From contig NC_048543.1 in the NCBI RefSeq assembly GCF_902806685.2, positions 9,396,106-9,460,105 of the forward strand: a stretch of DNA of 64,000 nt, read 5' to 3'. Positions 45,311 to 57,144 of this stretch are shown piece after piece. The translations under genes and the position numbers were made by a program. Origin of the DNA: Maniola hyperantus. Taxonomy: Eukaryota; Arthropoda; Insecta; Lepidoptera; Nymphalidae. The notes under the pieces are model-generated. The model made no database searches and was not told the DNA's origin. It was given only the letters and a program-made list of their open reading frames with translations. Numbering within the stretch: position 1 is the first letter of the stretch; each line of letters begins with the position of its first letter.

Positions 45311-46021
45311 ATACGTACTTATCTAATCAAAATAAAATATTATCGACACTGATATAGATAGGAGCCGAATGTACTGTCGTTGAATCCATAAATTTTAATG
45401 AACTGTCAGAGAAATCTTCCATCACTAAAAACGCACTATTAACGGATATGACACACACTAATCCCCGCACATATATATTTATCCGGGATAAAACTGTATC
45501 CCGGTCAATTTACGAGTAATTAACTCTGACCCTCTTTCGCACACTGAGGGAGAGTTTTATTTGCCTCGTAGAGATCGTCCCGGATTGCGTTAAACTTTTT
45601 ACACCATTAGTATGTATCTTGGATGCAACTATTACTTAAATCTACCTGTTTTTATTATTAGCTTTTGTCCATGACTTAAAAATTATTTTTTTTATATCAC
45701 GGTATGCCATTGTTGCCTGGGTAAAAATTCAGAACGTCCCGTAAAAATTAGTTCAACTATTTCGAAACTTGGTCAGGACAACGAGATAGACAAAAGTAAA
45801 AAATAGGTATAGTTAAGTGTCGATAGCGAAACGTTGAGCAACTATTTCAAAACTACAGACATTGCAACTATGTATATTTAAAAAAAAAAGTGTATTCGAG
45901 TTTTCTGATTGTTTATCACTCAATCGAGAAGAGTTAACGATACAAAAACTCTGCGAAACAGTAGTTTTATGAGTTACTAATATCCGTTTTGTAATACCTA
46001 AAGAACGAGACATTCTCAAAA

Positions 46022-46070
46022 TTCTTAGTTATGTCAGTATTCCTCAGTAAGAATACTGACGTAAGTTAGA
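46022..46070. other. hairpin
   Basis: gtcagtattc (46033-46042) pairs with gaatactgac (46051-46060) around an 8-base loop; pairing continues imperfectly on both sides. It could be a small foldback or a structured RNA; nothing else supports a function. Confidence 0.5.
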
Positions 46071-46097
46071 CAGTTCTAAACCCTAAAATATTAATAG

Positions 46098-46250
46098 AGA
46101 GAGAGCCAGCCCGTGCCAGACTTTCCTTATTTTATAAAAGTTGAAAGTTTCTCTGCGTATTGTCCCCGACACTGCTGGGAGGAACGTTTGTTTGGATCAT
46201 GGTGGCTTTGGGAGATAACAAGTAATAAAGGTGTAAAAAAACGTTACTCT
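46098..46250 (-). repeat. family D repeat (minus)
   Basis: gagagagccagcccgtgcca, gactttccttattttataaa, tattgtccccgacactgctg, ggaggaacgtttgtttggat, catggtggctttgggagata and aataaaggtgtaaaaaaacg: the reverse complement of copy 1. The 74-codon ORF is a shadow. Confidence 0.65.
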
Positions 46251-47889
46251 AGTTCTCCTACAAATCTCCTCCTCCTCACAGAAGTTATTCATAAGTTTTC
46301 TGAACAAGTAGGTAATTATGAGAAACAAGCAATTTAAGTATCCCATCCCCTCACTAAATTGCGGACACCTGCTAGTTGTAGTTATATAAATAAAGACGTC
46401 GCGTTGTCGCGTTCTCCCGCCAATAACTTCTCAAATTGCGTTAGTAAGTAAGGGACTCGGATTAGCGCGAGTTAGGGCAAATATTTTATTACAGTCCAAA
46501 TCTCCCGCTCTCGACGTTTTATTGTTCATAAGGCTCGTCCGAGCCAAATGAAAGAGTTTATGGCGAACACATAAGTCTGTTGGTGTTGCAACTTGAGGGA
46601 TATTTCCCCGTTTTTGTAGGTGCGGTTATCTTTTTGTGGTTACAGTAATTACCTACTATAAAAGTCTAGTATTAGGTACATTGGCTTTATGTTACGCTTT
46701 ATTACACAGGGAATGTGTATCGGTTCATAAACAATTATGTTTAGTAATTAAAACAAAACAGATATTTCACTTGTACATTTTGTATCAAAATTATGGGCAG
46801 CACTTTGTCTAATGTTTGAAAACTGTGCATTATCGATATTTTTTTAATTGAAAACTTCTTTAGGGGCATTGGACGACTTTGGGGTGGGTAAAAACTCCAA
46901 GGTCGCGTCACCGACATGTTAATTTTTGTTGAATGAAAAAAATCACTTTAACTGCTGAGAAATAAAGTTTAAATTTATGTAACTGAAGCAAAATCAAAGG
47001 AGTTTGAGTTCGAATAAGACATTGTAAAATAATTCCATAATTCGATAAATTACTCATACAGATTGATCTTCATTCCTGTTGGCAGTCTCCACTGACTGCC
47101 AATTTTTTTACTTAAGCTTCAAATCCTAGGTAAATACTAATATTATTGTCATTTGACTCTAGGTATTTCTCTTTCTTTGCGACCTATTTAGAGTCGTGAG
47201 CCCTTCCAGTAATGCTAGGATTTTCTTTGCATTATAATGTGTTAGATCATTTTGCATTTAACTCTCTATCTGTATAATCAAGTTTGTAGTTATAGATTTC
47301 TAATTGGCTTTGATTTAAATCTAATTTATCTTTGGATTATTTTTTATGTTTTATTGCTTCAGACTTTCTGTAAGTATTACCCAGCATTTGTAAGTTGTAA
47401 GCTAGTGATAGGTTCGCGTCTGACAACACTGCCTCATCTAAGTTGTTGACTCAAGATATTGACCGTGTCCATTTCGCCAGTATTGTGTATTACTGTTATT
47501 GATTGTACTCGCACGTGACTTGTGTTGACGATTATAGCTTGTCTCTGTTGTGGACACGAAGAAAGCCGAATTCTTATCCATCCTGTTAATAATTATTGTT
47601 CTGTCCTGTTTGAATGACAAATCATCATTAACTTTAGTGTAAGAAATACAGTTCCCCGATGTCTGAAAGTTTAAAGCAGTCTTAACAAAAAGTTTATTTA
47701 ATTTCAATAAATCAAAACTGCCTTTTAGTTGAATTGTGTTTATGTTGCACGGTAGGTAATACTTAGTTTATTGCAAATTTTAAAGTTTTTAAATATCCTA
47801 TAGACACCTAGGCACTTACCCACATCAACAGTCAAGTCATAATCTGTTACAACTAAGAGCAATCGTAGTTATTCATAAATTATACAATT

Positions 47890-48125
47890 TCATCATCACC
47901 AGTGCAAGCGAAAAGCTGCGATTTATCCCCCAAATTGCCGACAATTATTTCGGCCAATCGTATATGCCATTGGTACACTGACCGTACAATTATGTGTTTA
48001 TTGTAAACGCCACGACTGCCAGCCGACTGTAATTTTCTTTTAATTCGCCTTGTTTTGTATCATTTCGGGTTTCTTTATTTTGCCGTTCGACGAGATTTGT
48101 CGGATTCCTTGTATCTTGTGAGTGC
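47890..48125. promoter_or_regulatory. unique block with forkhead-like site
   Basis: Contains tgtttattgtaaac (47995-48008), a near-palindromic pair resembling forkhead (TGTTTAY) sites, next to a caattatg homeodomain-like word and two CCAAT-type words. No coding frame. Enhancer role is inference. Confidence 0.25.
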
Positions 48126-49619
48126 TCGTTTAGTTTTTGCAAAGCTATTTATTTGTCTAAATAATTATGATGTGTGTTTGCAACTTTTAAAATCCCTAAG
48201 ACAATTCAGCGAGATGTGATATAAATGAGACAAATATTTCAAGTATATTTAAAGGAATGTATAATTAATTCTTTAATTGTGTGTTTAGACAATACTTAAT
48301 ACTAGAATTTTTGGCACTTTTGTTCAAATCTCTTATCATTTTGATAGACCTCTGGACCGAAATTCGGACTTTATCTAAGCTTAGGTACTTGCCTTAATTT
48401 TAGATTTATAGGTACCTACTGTACAACATTGTAATATAGATTTACAATAGAACGACAATAATACCTATAGCTTTCCTATAGAACGATACTTTGTACCATT
48501 TGCATTTTAACCTGAGTATTTATTTTCTAATTTAATGCGATTAATAAATAATATAATTATTTATACCTTTACTTTGATTTACTAGCTCTATTACTGTTTG
48601 CTATGTTAGGGTTATCGTTAAAAGTAAACCGTATAAAATCTAGAAGGCTTTTCAAATATATTGTTATTTTACGATCTTTACATTATTAACAAAGTCATAA
48701 TTTAGGATACTGAAGATTTATTATTTTGCAATAATCAACTGCATACAGGTTTAAATAGGTATAACCTACCTAATGACCGAAATTAAAGCTATGTCAATAG
48801 TCATACTTAGCAACTTTATTTGCTTAGAATAAGGTTATTTAAAAAACACAACACCTACTATTTTTTGCAAATAACAAGCTTGCTATGTAAATTATCGACA
48901 GATTACACATGTATTGATTATTTACTAATTCTTGATAAAAATTTAATTAATTAACAAGCATCTATAGAAGGGAGTTAAAAATGAGTAGTTTTGCGCTTAC
49001 ATTGTCAGTCACCACGCTCGTTCTTTGGTCTTTATGGCCAATCATTTATGCCTTGCCCGTATGGTCATTTTGTAATCTCATCTCTCCGTAATAAAACTCA
49101 ATGGTTATTATGTCCGTTTCATTATCTGTCGACCTGCAAATATTAAGTTGCTACAGCTTGTTATAACAAGTTAAATTAATTCTTTCACAAACGTTTTTAG
49201 TAGTTTTGATCATCTATTGAAGATTGGAGATTTCATACTTCTGCTTCGGCCGTGTAAACGAGATTATAAACTAGTTCCAATTAACATTCACGTGGTATTC
49301 ATATTTAGACAGACCGCGTCATAATAATTCATAACTCAATAATTCGAATGTAAATATTCTTAATTTAGTTACTTAACTCTCACATACTCTAGTATGTCAA
49401 AAATAGACTCTATAATTTAAGTTCATGTACAGTAATACAATACGGTCTACATGTGAATCCATTTTGGTAATAAATAAAATAAAATTTGGTAACCCATAAA
49501 AATAAACAGTTTAACGCAGATGACGGCAGTTATGTTCTTTCAAAGTAATTTAAAAAACGTAATCCTTAAAGTTTGCAGTTATGACTGCCTTTATCCCAAC
49601 CTCCTTTAAACACATAAGT

Positions 49620-49900
49620 GATATAATTGGGGTCCCGATTCTATCGATTCTAATTCTAAATAATGGCCGGTAATTTAGTGCGATCATTTGTCGAGGACAG
49701 TCGGTGTTCGATCAATAAATCGATGAAAATCGATATAATAGCGGTCGAGAATCGGCGTTTCATTTCTTTAAATGGTTGATCAGCCGTTTCGCTTAATAAT
49801 AGTCATAATAATAAAATCGATGAGCACTTCGTTGGTTACGGAATGCCTTTAAAGATTATAAAATTAGATAGTTTTTTATCGAAACCTCAAAATATTTGTA
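49620..49900. promoter_or_regulatory. ATCGAT-cluster block, insulator/enhancer candidate
   Basis: ATCGAT occurs at about 49643, 49719, 49729 and 49816, with TATCGA at 49878: five ATCGA-core sites in under 250 bases. In Drosophila, CGATA/TATCGATA words are bound by BEAF-32 and DREF. No coding frame; function is inference. Confidence 0.35.
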
Positions 49901-51736
49901 CCAGCATTATAATCGACGTAATATTATACGGACACGGTAATCAAATTTAATTAGACAGCGTGGTGTATGAATCAATTTTGGGACAAGTACGAGTACAATA
50001 ATGAAAAAGGTGTCATGAAAATCATATCCACTAGTCTAGACTCTCTAAAATTACTTAAATAAAAATTCACTAAGCTCACAGTTAAGGATATTATTTTCAA
50101 TTTAAGTGAACCTTACCTTTTCTGGTTCGGTAACAGTAGAAGTATAGGTAGTAACTGACCGGAATAGCAATTGAAAAGAAACAGCGAGATATAAGGTGTT
50201 CAAGCTAGAAAGAGACAGTGAGGAAGGGTTGTGGTAACCACAAGTTATTACGAGATTTAACACGTATTTAGTTAATTAGTAAGTGCGGTTGACCGATGCG
50301 GTCGGGTTCTTTACGTTTAGGGATTTGTAAATATTATTTCTGGTATACTAACCTGATTGTGGCTTTGTTGCCCTGTTTGAGCTTTGATATTTATTTTGTC
50401 TTTCTTGTTATTAAATTTTCACACATTAATTTGTAAATATTCGGCCCTCTATATTAAAATCAGTTTAAGATGTATAAGTAGGCTTTAATAGATTTGCAGT
50501 ACCTACTGGAACTATCAACATATCATGTTTATTCCTAACTTAAACATTAATTGGCATTTGAAAAATTGGGCTTAATATACCTATAACGGGTATAACTAGT
50601 AATTTGCCTATATCAGTAGAAATTTTACTAATCTACATCTGAAACAACTGAGAGAGTGTCAAAGGACTACCTAATAGATAGATTAGATTGCATTTAATCT
50701 ATTTACCTTGGTGTACCAAGTCTCTACCTACTTACTTGCGGGGTTTTTTAAAGTAGGCTAATTACTATAGTTACAAAGTTATCTTATTTAATCAATTTTT
50801 TTAGAACATCGTCCAAAATAATAACAATGAATTGTTGTTATTAATGGAACTAGCTGTAAACTAAATTGTTTATATTTAAATATTATATTCTTATTCTTAT
50901 TTTTTCTAAAATCCTTTGTTTTACGTTCGATGACATATTTACTTACTTCAAATATATATCTCAAACAGGACGTCCAAGTTTTTCTTTTTTACTGATATTT
51001 TTCCTATAGATTCTAAATATCCCAACAGTTATTATGGATATACCTAATAGATATTGATAAAGTTAGTCAAAAGCTTGATTTCAATGTAGAAAGAGAAACA
51101 CTTTTAACTATTAATAAATTTTAGTAGCTACACAAAATTGAATGTTTACTTTTAAATTTGCAAAGGTACGTTTATACGTACCTACATGAGATAGTAAGTA
51201 CGTTTAATATCGAAATAATTATAATAATTGAAATTTTGTAAACAATGTTAATGTTTTAGTTGCCTATTATATAACGAGCAACTTTGTTTTTTCGGTATAA
51301 ACGAAAACAACTACAACAAATACATTAAATGCTGCGTATGGTTTAGAAGATAACCGAGGCTGTTAACTAAGTAAATAAACCCAAATTAATTCAGGGTCCA
51401 TTGGTCATAATGTTTGTTTGTCTGTAACTTTGTATAAGCCTCGAGTGAGAAACTTTTGTTCACCTACGTATTTGTGTCTGTGTTTTTGTAAACTATGTAT
51501 AATAATATTACCTATAAACTAAAAAAAAATAGTCATTGCCACCAATATTTTGCTACCCATTATTAAGTAAAACGTTCATTTAAGGGGTCATTTTAGATAT
51601 CTATAGGTACTTTGTTGCTACCAATAAAGTTAACACCACTTAACACAATAAAATTAACTAAATCTGTTAATCGGTGTAATTATTTCAACCAAACAAGATA
51701 TTTAGTCTCGTTATGACGCTTCACTGAATTTCAAAA

Positions 51737-51830
51737 GTAGGTCAAAGTCAAAGTCAAAGTCAAATGATTTATTCAAAATAGGTAATAAATTACTCTTATT
51801 GATTGTCTGGTATAGTGTTAGATTTGTAAG
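51737..51830 (-). repeat. LINE 3' end with (GTCAAA)n, minus
   Basis: Four gtcaaa units, then gtcaaatgatttattcaaaa, taggtaataaattactctta. The layout is a reversed non-LTR 3' end with a simple-repeat tail, common in Lepidoptera by recall. Confidence 0.6.
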
Positions 51831-52881
51831 ATAATATAGTGGTGATAATTATAACGCAAACTTAAAACTAAAGCTACGAGGATTTTGAAATATCAGTTTT
51901 TACAAAAACTTTTTAGGTACGTGTAGCGCATTTTAATCTTTTTCACTAAGTATATCACCAGTAATCATGTGTCGTTTATTGGTAGTATAATTTTCTTTAC
52001 GGAATTAAATATAAAATTCTTATACAAGTCAAATTTCCATTTTTTTCATTTTAATATCGTATTTGATGTAGGTATAACGACAGAAAATTGGCCTCTAGTT
52101 TTAATATTGTTTTTGTGTAATATTCGTAGATATATCTAATAATGTCGATATTTACGTTTAACAAAATGTTAACGATGTTCACTTTTCCAAATACCTGTTC
52201 CCTAATCGTATAACAAAGCGAAACATATTAAATACTCAGCGATCCTCAAATCCTTTGTACCGCACAATGGAAAAGGGTTTTCCTTAACGGTCCAAACGTT
52301 AATTCGTGTATAATTCGACACCTTGTTAATTGTTTCCGACACCCCAGTTTGGTGACCTCCAGGGTGGTATGGAAAGACCACCGACCCCCCCATAGGGGGT
52401 CATTTTAAGAATATTTGTACACCCCCGAATGTTTACACGGGCTGTTTGTGGTACCCAGAAAACAATAGTCTCCAAATTCATTGCTCATTTTATTATTGTT
52501 GATACACCGTTTTATGGGCGATTCGATTATTGGAACGAGTAATTAAATGATAATACTGGGTATTAATTGGATTTTACCTGAGTTGGTACGCGATTATGTT
52601 TAAGTGGTATGCTATTTATTACAAGGAATTGAAAATTGAAATTATTATTAATAACGCCCCGAATTTTCATAAGCCCTTATTGTCCGCGTGCTTACCTACC
52701 TACCTACTTACTGCTCTGAAGTGTATCGATTATAATTAATTGGCCTTTATTATTTACATTCGTGTCGTCGATTATGGAATATCATTTTTCCATTTCATTG
52801 ACGATATACTCGTAACATTGCCATTTTACACAGTGATATAAATATGAGTTCTTGCAAAAATGTTAAGATACTTAGTAGTGA
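51831..52881. promoter_or_regulatory. unique intronic block, enhancer candidate
   Basis: Repeat-free. 52240-52450 has mixed composition and a C/G-rich core (ccaccgaccccccc, agggggtcatttt) in AT-rich surroundings. A 63-codon minus frame over it is unsupported. Confidence 0.25.
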
Positions 52882-53098
52882 ACTAGCTTATGCTCGCGAC
52901 TTCGTCCGCGTGGATTACACAAATTTAAAACCCTATTTCACCCCCCTAGGGGTGGAATTTTCAAAAATCCTTTCTTAGCGGATGCCTACGTCATAATAGC
53001 TATCTGCATGCCAAATTTCAGCCTGTTCCTTTCAGTAGTTTGAGCCTTTGCGTTGATAGATCAGTCAGTCAGTCACCTTTTCCTTTTATATATTTAGA
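52882..53098 (+). repeat. family B repeat, full length
   Basis: aactagcttatgctcgcgac, ttcgtccgcgtggattacac, aaccctatttcacccccct, tcctttcttagcggatgcct, aatagctatctgcatgccaa, gcgttgatagatcagtcagt and ccttttccttttatatattt. Ends about 280 bp before the dac acceptor at 53380. Confidence 0.8.
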
Positions 53099-53380
53099 TT
53101 ACATCTATGATTGTATCTGTTAAGGGATCTTGCGCACTAGTAGGTACCTAATTCAAGTCCAAGACCATTTTAGAGTTTTATAAGACGGATTGGAGTCAAA
53201 CTAAGCTGGTAAGCAACCAAACTAGGCGCTACCTATAGTCATTTAACTACAATCAAACATATCTTGGACTTCGTCTATAGTGCTCGCACACTTATCTGAT
53301 AATTTTTATTAAAAATATTCGTTAGAGAAGTAAAGAAATAATCAACTTAATAACCTAGTAATAAGTTACATTTGTTTCAG

Positions 53381-53570
53381 AAATGGCTCGTATGGACAAG
53401 TCCCCGCTCCTCGCGAACGGGTACAACGCACCCCCCACCCACCTCGGGCCCATGGGCTTCATGCACCAGCATGCGCTCATGTCCCCGGGCATGCCCCACC
53501 CAGGCGTGCCCAGGCCCGACGGATCCATCATCAAAGGACAACCGATGCACAACATGGAAGCACTAGCAAG
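53381..53570 (+). CDS. dac: dachshund internal coding exon (His/Met/Pro-rich linker)
   Basis: Second dac exon in the window, 190 bp, between a tttgtttcag acceptor (ends 53380) and a gtaacc donor (53571). Its first two bases (aa) complete the codon left open by the exon at 34753-34892, giving Glu, then MARMDKSPLLANGYNAPP. A low-complexity stretch rich in His, Met, Pro and Gly follows and ends with IIKGQPMHNMEALA. The frame has stops at 53362-53364 before the acceptor and 53572-53574 after the donor, so the exon limits are firm. It is clearly more GC-rich than the flanking intron, with many C/G third positions. The 63 residues show no enzymatic or membrane features and belong to the disordered linker between DD1 and DD2. 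A lepidopteran repeat copy ends about 280 bp upstream and a LINE-tail repeat begins about 70 bp downstream, so the exon sits between transposon remnants. An ATG at 53383 opens the frame but is not taken as a start. Confidence 0.85.
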
Positions 53571-53639
53571 GTAACCATATTTCATCAATAAGCCATGATT
53601 TTTAAATAATATAAGTATACCTACATTATCTCTGCCTAC

Positions 53640-53870
53640 AGCAAGCAAACAAGCACCGCCGCCCATGAACATTTGCAGCACCAGACTGACCGCCAATGCG
53701 TTGCTGGCTTTTCAGGAATTTTGTGGAAACACCGCAGAAGAGTGTTGGTTTCACAGTTTACGTATATGTGTGGAAAAAAGATGTGGCACAACGGGCGGTG
53801 GAAGTGCACCAGGCGCCCAGGTGGTGAGGTTTAAATTGCTTACGGTGGCGTGCAGTGCGGTTGTAGAAAA
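53640..53870 (+). repeat. LINE 3'-tail repeat just downstream of the dac donor
   Basis: caccgccgcccatgaacatt, tgcagcaccagactgaccgc, aatgcgttgctggcttttca, then ggcacaacgggcggtggaag and gtggtgaggt. Shares its core with 2450-2515. It begins about 70 bp after the donor at 53571. Its 72-codon frame is a shadow. Confidence 0.6.
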
Positions 53871-54059
53871 ACCCATGATTTAGCCAGATGAGAAAAATTA
53901 CCGTCAACTCATAGAGATTTGTGTTCCTTATTAGAATTATTAGGCAGGTACTTAAATGGGTCGGTAACTACGATAGGTAGGTACAACCGAAAGAGAATCA
54001 AAATGAAAATATGACATGTATGTTCCATATGAAGGAAAACCATAAAACAAATACTAACA

Positions 54060-54186
54060 GCCGCACTCAGAGTCGCTAATCGTTACTTAAGATTGAGTTA
54101 AAACGAGACAGTTCTATTTGAGAGACATAGCTCTGTCTCGTTTTAACTAAAGTTAAGTAACGATTAAGCGACTCTGAGTACGGCAG
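54060..54186. mobile_element. inverted-repeat MITE (cactcagagtcgctaatcg TIR)
   Basis: Left arm gccgcactcagagtcgctaa, tcgttacttaagattgagtt, aaaacgagacag; right arm ctgtctcgttttaact, agttaagtaacgattaagcg, actctgagtacggc. Arms about 50 bp with few mismatches and a short loop. The inner part resembles 30640-30700. Confidence 0.75.
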
Positions 54187-55659
54187 TATATTATAAGCAA
54201 CTTTAACAAGCACATTAACAAGCAATGCAGTAGCAGCTATTTAAGTAAAGTGACAACTAACGCCATCTAGTGACAGATTTTTCTAAACATAAGCAATGCT
54301 GGAAAAATATTATTTACGATACGAACAATTAATTATTTATATCATTATATATTGAATTCCAGTTTGTTTAAAAAAATTATAATAATTAGGAAAGCTTAGA
54401 ACAACTTTTTATGTTTCTGCATCTGTTTTGTTTTGTTAAATGCTCTCACGTACCTACTTATATTTACTACAAGTAGGTAGGTATAAGATCCCGAGGTAGA
54501 CTCTACACTATTTGATTTCCATGAATCATGACTAGGTACTTTGTATTATTACAAAGCTCTACCAACTGAAAATAAATTTAAAGCCCGATTCGTATAAATT
54601 GATGTATTTCACGGTCCGTTTAAATAAAACGTCAATAAACAAATAAATTGTTATAAAGTAAGCTTACAGCGGATATTGGTTACGTAAAACTGTGGCTTCC
54701 AACATTGCTCGAGCTGGAATTAATTTAGTATCAACCTATTATTATCTCCACAACGATGACGGGTAAAGTTCTACGTGTGTAGGTATTTCTGTGAGTCTTT
54801 TTGTTGCCGTTTCCAGCTAGATTCATCCAGGAATACATTAATTTAAATAAAATTTTCCCTACAACTTCTCGCTACAACAGTTTCAATATTGTAGTATACG
54901 ATTGAGCTAGGTATTAAGTTTTCTGTCGAAATTATTATTAGGTACTAGCCCGAGTTGGCGGTGTTTCAGATGGCCATAAAGTCGCCAGATCTCTCTTGGG
55001 TCGTGTCGGATTGTCCTTTCCCCAGCCCAGTATGAGACTTAGGAAATAGAGTGCACCTGTGTTTGCGCTCACTCTTGTGCACTATAATAAATCTCCCGCG
55101 CAGATTGTTTATAGGTAATGTAAAGAAAAGTAAGAAAGAGAAAAACGTTTATTCTTTGAAAGTTGTGCCACACATCACCGGTTCAATAAGTGTGCATAAT
55201 GCATTTGAGACTCGGGAGGAAATTAATGTATTCCTATAATTACTAGGATAGCCAAACTTTTGTAACTAGCATAGTGTGCCTATTTTCGTTTTATTGATTG
55301 AAGTGTGAACGACAGACAGATGATCTATATTTATCGTTTTATGAACAAAATTGTTTACGCGGAGCGTTCTTCGTGATAATTATCTGGACGGCTAAATATA
55401 ATATGACAACGGAAAGAGTAAATAAAAATTCATTTTTATTATCTCAATACAAACAGTAAAAAACTAGGTAACGAATGTTTATTATTAAAGTTATTTTTTA
55501 TACAGAATTAGTCCACGTAGATGTTGTTGTTGATGAAGGTAAACTAATGTACCTGTTTGTAGTAAAATAGGAAAGGCAAGGAAGCATGAGCTTAATTTGC
55601 TATGATCCGCCAAAAAAGATAAATCTGTATAGTGCAACTTGCAGCATGCGATATACCTA
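54187..55659. other. intronic stretch, nothing recognised
   Basis: AT-rich, with 'ctacttatatttac', 'caagtaggtaggta' type short words. No repeat copy or coding motif recognised. Confidence 0.35.
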
Positions 55660-55805
55660 CTCTACCCACTCTTCTATTGCTGGAAACAACATGCAATAAA
55701 AGCATAAGCTAGCAATAGGTACGCACCACCACACAATACCACACGCATTATCTGAAATACACTGAGCGCACGTTTCACTCCGACACCAGAGCATCCTCGT
55801 TAGAC
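55660..55805 (-). repeat. family F repeat (minus)
   Basis: tattgctggaaacaacatgc, aagctagcaataggtacgca, ccaccacacaataccacacg, aaatacactgagcgcacgtt and tcactccgacaccag. Reverse complement of the 16595-16745 copy. The 69-codon ORF is repeat translation. Confidence 0.55.
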
Positions 55806-57144
55806 GCATACAGATTTGTGTATTTTGGCAGATTGTAAGGTTTTTGTATATCATGGAATTCCCCAAAGTGACGCCTGTTCCTATAAAAAAAATATAGAAA
55901 GGTCGTAGATTAAACTATTTCACGCGCGGAAAAATGTTGATGCAGTCCAATAAGAATTTATCTATAATCCACATCTATTAGAATTCTCACTGAAGAAAGA
56001 AAATACCATATACCTACTTCAAATATTAATGAGATAATAATAATATGCCGGCTAAATTGCGATGTTAGTTTTATAAGAAAACTCTGCTTATAACTTTATG
56101 TCACCTAATAAGAATCTAAGACGTACCTACTATAGGTACTCACAACACCACTCGAAACGAAAAAAAATATTTGAAGCTAAACGTGCCAAAGCAATTACAA
56201 CTAATTAAACCATAATGAGCTTATAAACAGAAGGGAATAGAAAGGAAGCCTGTAAAACGGGTCACAAGTGATACAGGTTAAATGACTGAGCTAATCCAAT
56301 AAGAAAAGTACAAACACTTGCCCTCACTTCCGCCCGAAGACCCGCAACGACTTCACTTGACTTACCCCAGTGTCTTACTGCCACCCATGATTCAACGGTC
56401 AGTACAATAACCTACATGTATTACGTTCGCTTACATATCGTGTTTCATAAGAGTTCTGTTTAACCTGTAGTTTTCTTTGTAAAATAAGCTCTTCATAAAG
56501 TAGCATTTTTGCATGCACCGTATAAATTATATGCATAATCATAAATATTGTTATCTTGAACAATACTAACAGTACTTGCTGCAATATAAGAGGGCTTGAA
56601 ATTAGCTAGAGAGCCTATTTCAAAAGGGACACAAAAGTATGCCACAACAGCGGATGAGAATGAATTAACCCTTAGCAGAACCCTTCAACTATTGTAAGAA
56701 GTATTCCCTCGAAGAAAAGTTTAATGAAAACAAAGTGCTAAAGCAATTGAGAAACAATTTCGACGACTACGCATGAGTTGTTACGACACAAATATAAGCG
56801 ATTGTTTTAAAAACATAATTAATTTCTTCGACCCTCGCTCAGTCTAACGGAACATTTAATATTGAGTGCTCATAATTATTCCTTTTACATTCAAAACCCT
56901 TTTCCTTTCGAGAACTTTTATTTTTTAAATACTTGAGAACACTTTGTTGCAAGTTTTGTCTTTCTTGAGGACTTATTAAATTGGGATTCTAGAAAGAGCC
57001 TCTTTGTAAAAAATTGTTCAATTTAAATTTTCTGGCGGATCCAGTTATCGTTTTTCATCTTTTATGGCCTTATTTTGTAATTTTAATATCCTTCTTTCTG
57101 TATTATTTCCTCATTTCTCTTATTTTATTTTTCTTTGTTGACAG

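Larger units (their letters stand above)
46251..51736. other. repeat-poor intronic block, 5.5 kb
   Basis: No transposon copy recognised. Non-uniform composition: mixed-composition islands at 46390-46620, 47890-48120 and 49620-49950 within AT-rich DNA, consistent with spaced conserved elements. ORFs of 65-89 codons are unsupported. Confidence 0.45.
34893..53380 (+). other. dac: dac intron, 18.5 kb
   Basis: Phase-1 intron bounded by gtgagt at 34893 and tttgtttcag ending at 53380. The joined codon G|AA keeps the frame open. Repeats are fairly sparse: family A copies at 36.6 and 39.4-39.7 kb, a SINE 3' part at 38.0 kb, LINE tails at 40.7, 42.3 and 51.7 kb, family D copies at 37.8, 43.2 and 46.1 kb, family B copies at 41.4 and 52.9 kb, and a foldback MITE at 45.2 kb. 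The repeat-poor 46.3-51.7 kb block is the best place to look for enhancers. Confidence 0.8.
53571..57144 (+). other. dac: dac intron, 3.6 kb
   Basis: Phase-2 intron with gtaacc donor and ttgacag acceptor; the AG|A codon joins in frame. It contains a LINE-tail repeat at 53640-53870, an inverted-repeat MITE at 54060-54186 and a GTGTGG-type repeat on the minus strand at 55660-55800. The rest is AT-rich with no coding signal that I recognise. Confidence 0.8.

Noticed and set aside
53383..53574. Independent small gene starting at the ATG at 53383
   Set aside because: The acceptor, donor and phases fit an internal dac exon, and the peptide continues Dac sequence from the previous exon.
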